Below are positions 5,431 through 5,706 of a DNA stretch of 5,706 bases, piece by piece; position 1 is the stretch's first letter; each line of letters starts with the position of its first letter. Source of the DNA: CAYLPT01 sp964385645. GTDB taxonomy: Bacteria; Armatimonadota; Hebobacteria; Hebobacterales; Hebobacteraceae. The stretch covers positions 1 to 5,706 of the forward strand of contig CAYLPT010000037.1 in the NCBI GenBank assembly GCA_964385645.1, read 5' to 3'. The notes under the pieces are model-generated. The model had not been told where the DNA came from and did not search any database. It saw nothing but the letters and a program-made list of their open reading frames with translations. The position numbers were made by a program, and so were the translations under genes.

Positions 5431-5706
5431 TCAGTCGCTGGCGACCACTCCGTCCCTCGCGAACTGCGGCAGATGCTTGGCGTGGGCGGCGAGCAGCTCG
5501 TCGGCGAGCTGCTCGGCCATGGGGATGCTGCTGACCCAGCCATCGAGCACGAGCGCCTGGACGAACTTGCGCCTGCTGCCCTCCAGCGCCGCCTCCACTA
5601 CTGTCTCCACCCAGTACAGGCGGCTGGCCAGCGTGCCCGCGACACCGCTGGGCAGCGGCGGCTGGGCGAGAGGCTTCATGCCCGCGGCGGTCGCCATGGT
5701 GGGGGC
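5431..5706 (-). CDS. glycoside hydrolase family 4-type protein, C-terminal part (runs off right edge)
   Basis: An open frame of 91 codons enters at the right edge and ends at TGA 5433-5431. The pattern matches the C-terminal end of GH4 glycosidases (alpha-galactosidase, alpha-glucosidase and alpha-galacturonidase type): a G-x-x-P...LP segment, then VETVVEAALEGSRRKFVQALVLDG, whose family form is usually VQELAVEAAL-x-GD-x-x-x-x-x-QA-x-x-LDP, and finally ADELLAAHAKHLPQF. GH4 enzymes are cytoplasmic and use NAD+ and a divalent metal to cleave glycosides by a redox mechanism. Those binding sites lie in the missing N-terminal three quarters, so substrate and activity cannot be judged. The usual LDP is LDG here and the helix opens with YWVE, so this is a divergent member. 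The ATG at 5697 is internal, not the start. The gene lies 194 bp upstream of the co-oriented Kelch gene. Confidence 0.7.
   Translation of the reverse strand, partial: APTMATAAGMKPLAQPPLPSGVAGTLASRLYWVETVVEAALEGSRRKFVQALVLDGWVSSIPMAEQLADELLAAHAKHLPQFARDGVVASD

Noticed and set aside
1..5706. CRISPR array, tRNA, rRNA or phage genes
   Set aside because: No regularly spaced repeats, no tRNA-like cloverleaf and no rRNA or phage-type sequence were seen on either strand.

Overview
The window is GC-rich bacterial DNA with Shine-Dalgarno-type ribosome sites, ATG/GTG starts and tightly open coding frames. It holds four chromosomal genes and one insertion sequence. The gene families (DUF6785/DUF6784-type polytopic membrane proteins, a secreted Kelch propeller, a glycoside hydrolase family 4 protein) are ones I associate with uncultured, carbohydrate-degrading lineages such as Armatimonadota, Planctomycetota or similar phyla. 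This is inference from gene content; no marker gene is present to settle it.

Layout: (1) 1-456, minus strand: the N-terminal 152 residues of a DUF6785-like membrane protein that runs off the left edge. (2) About 464-1706: a complete IS3-family insertion sequence, transcribed leftward, with orfA (1349-1639), orfB (486-1352, intact DD(35)E triad) and matching 9-bp terminal inverted repeats. (3) 1707-2054: a leader without a convincing separate gene, containing two inverted repeats. (4) 2055-4013, plus strand: a full-length DUF6785/DUF6784 membrane protein of about 652 residues, paralogous to the left-edge gene. (5) 4014-4146: a short convergent intergenic region with a hairpin directly after the stop codon. 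(6) 4147-5236, minus strand: a secreted Kelch-repeat beta-propeller protein whose frame is broken by one extra base in a run of seven G (C on the plus strand). (7) 5237-5430: an intergenic region with a purine-rich ribosome-binding tract and a spaced direct repeat. (8) 5431-5706, minus strand: the C-terminal 91 residues of a GH4-type glycosidase that runs off the right edge.

Before the IS arrived, the two membrane-protein genes were probably a simple divergent pair. The IS sits exactly between them. Its left end lies 7 bp from the start codon of the leftward gene, and the only good Shine-Dalgarno sequence for that gene is inside the IS terminus. Its right end makes a plausible hybrid -35/-10 promoter pointing at the rightward gene. 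The GH4 enzyme and the exported Kelch protein are co-oriented and could be co-transcribed. With the membrane proteins they may form a sugar-handling neighbourhood, but the substrate cannot be read from this sequence and DUF6785 has no established function that I know of.
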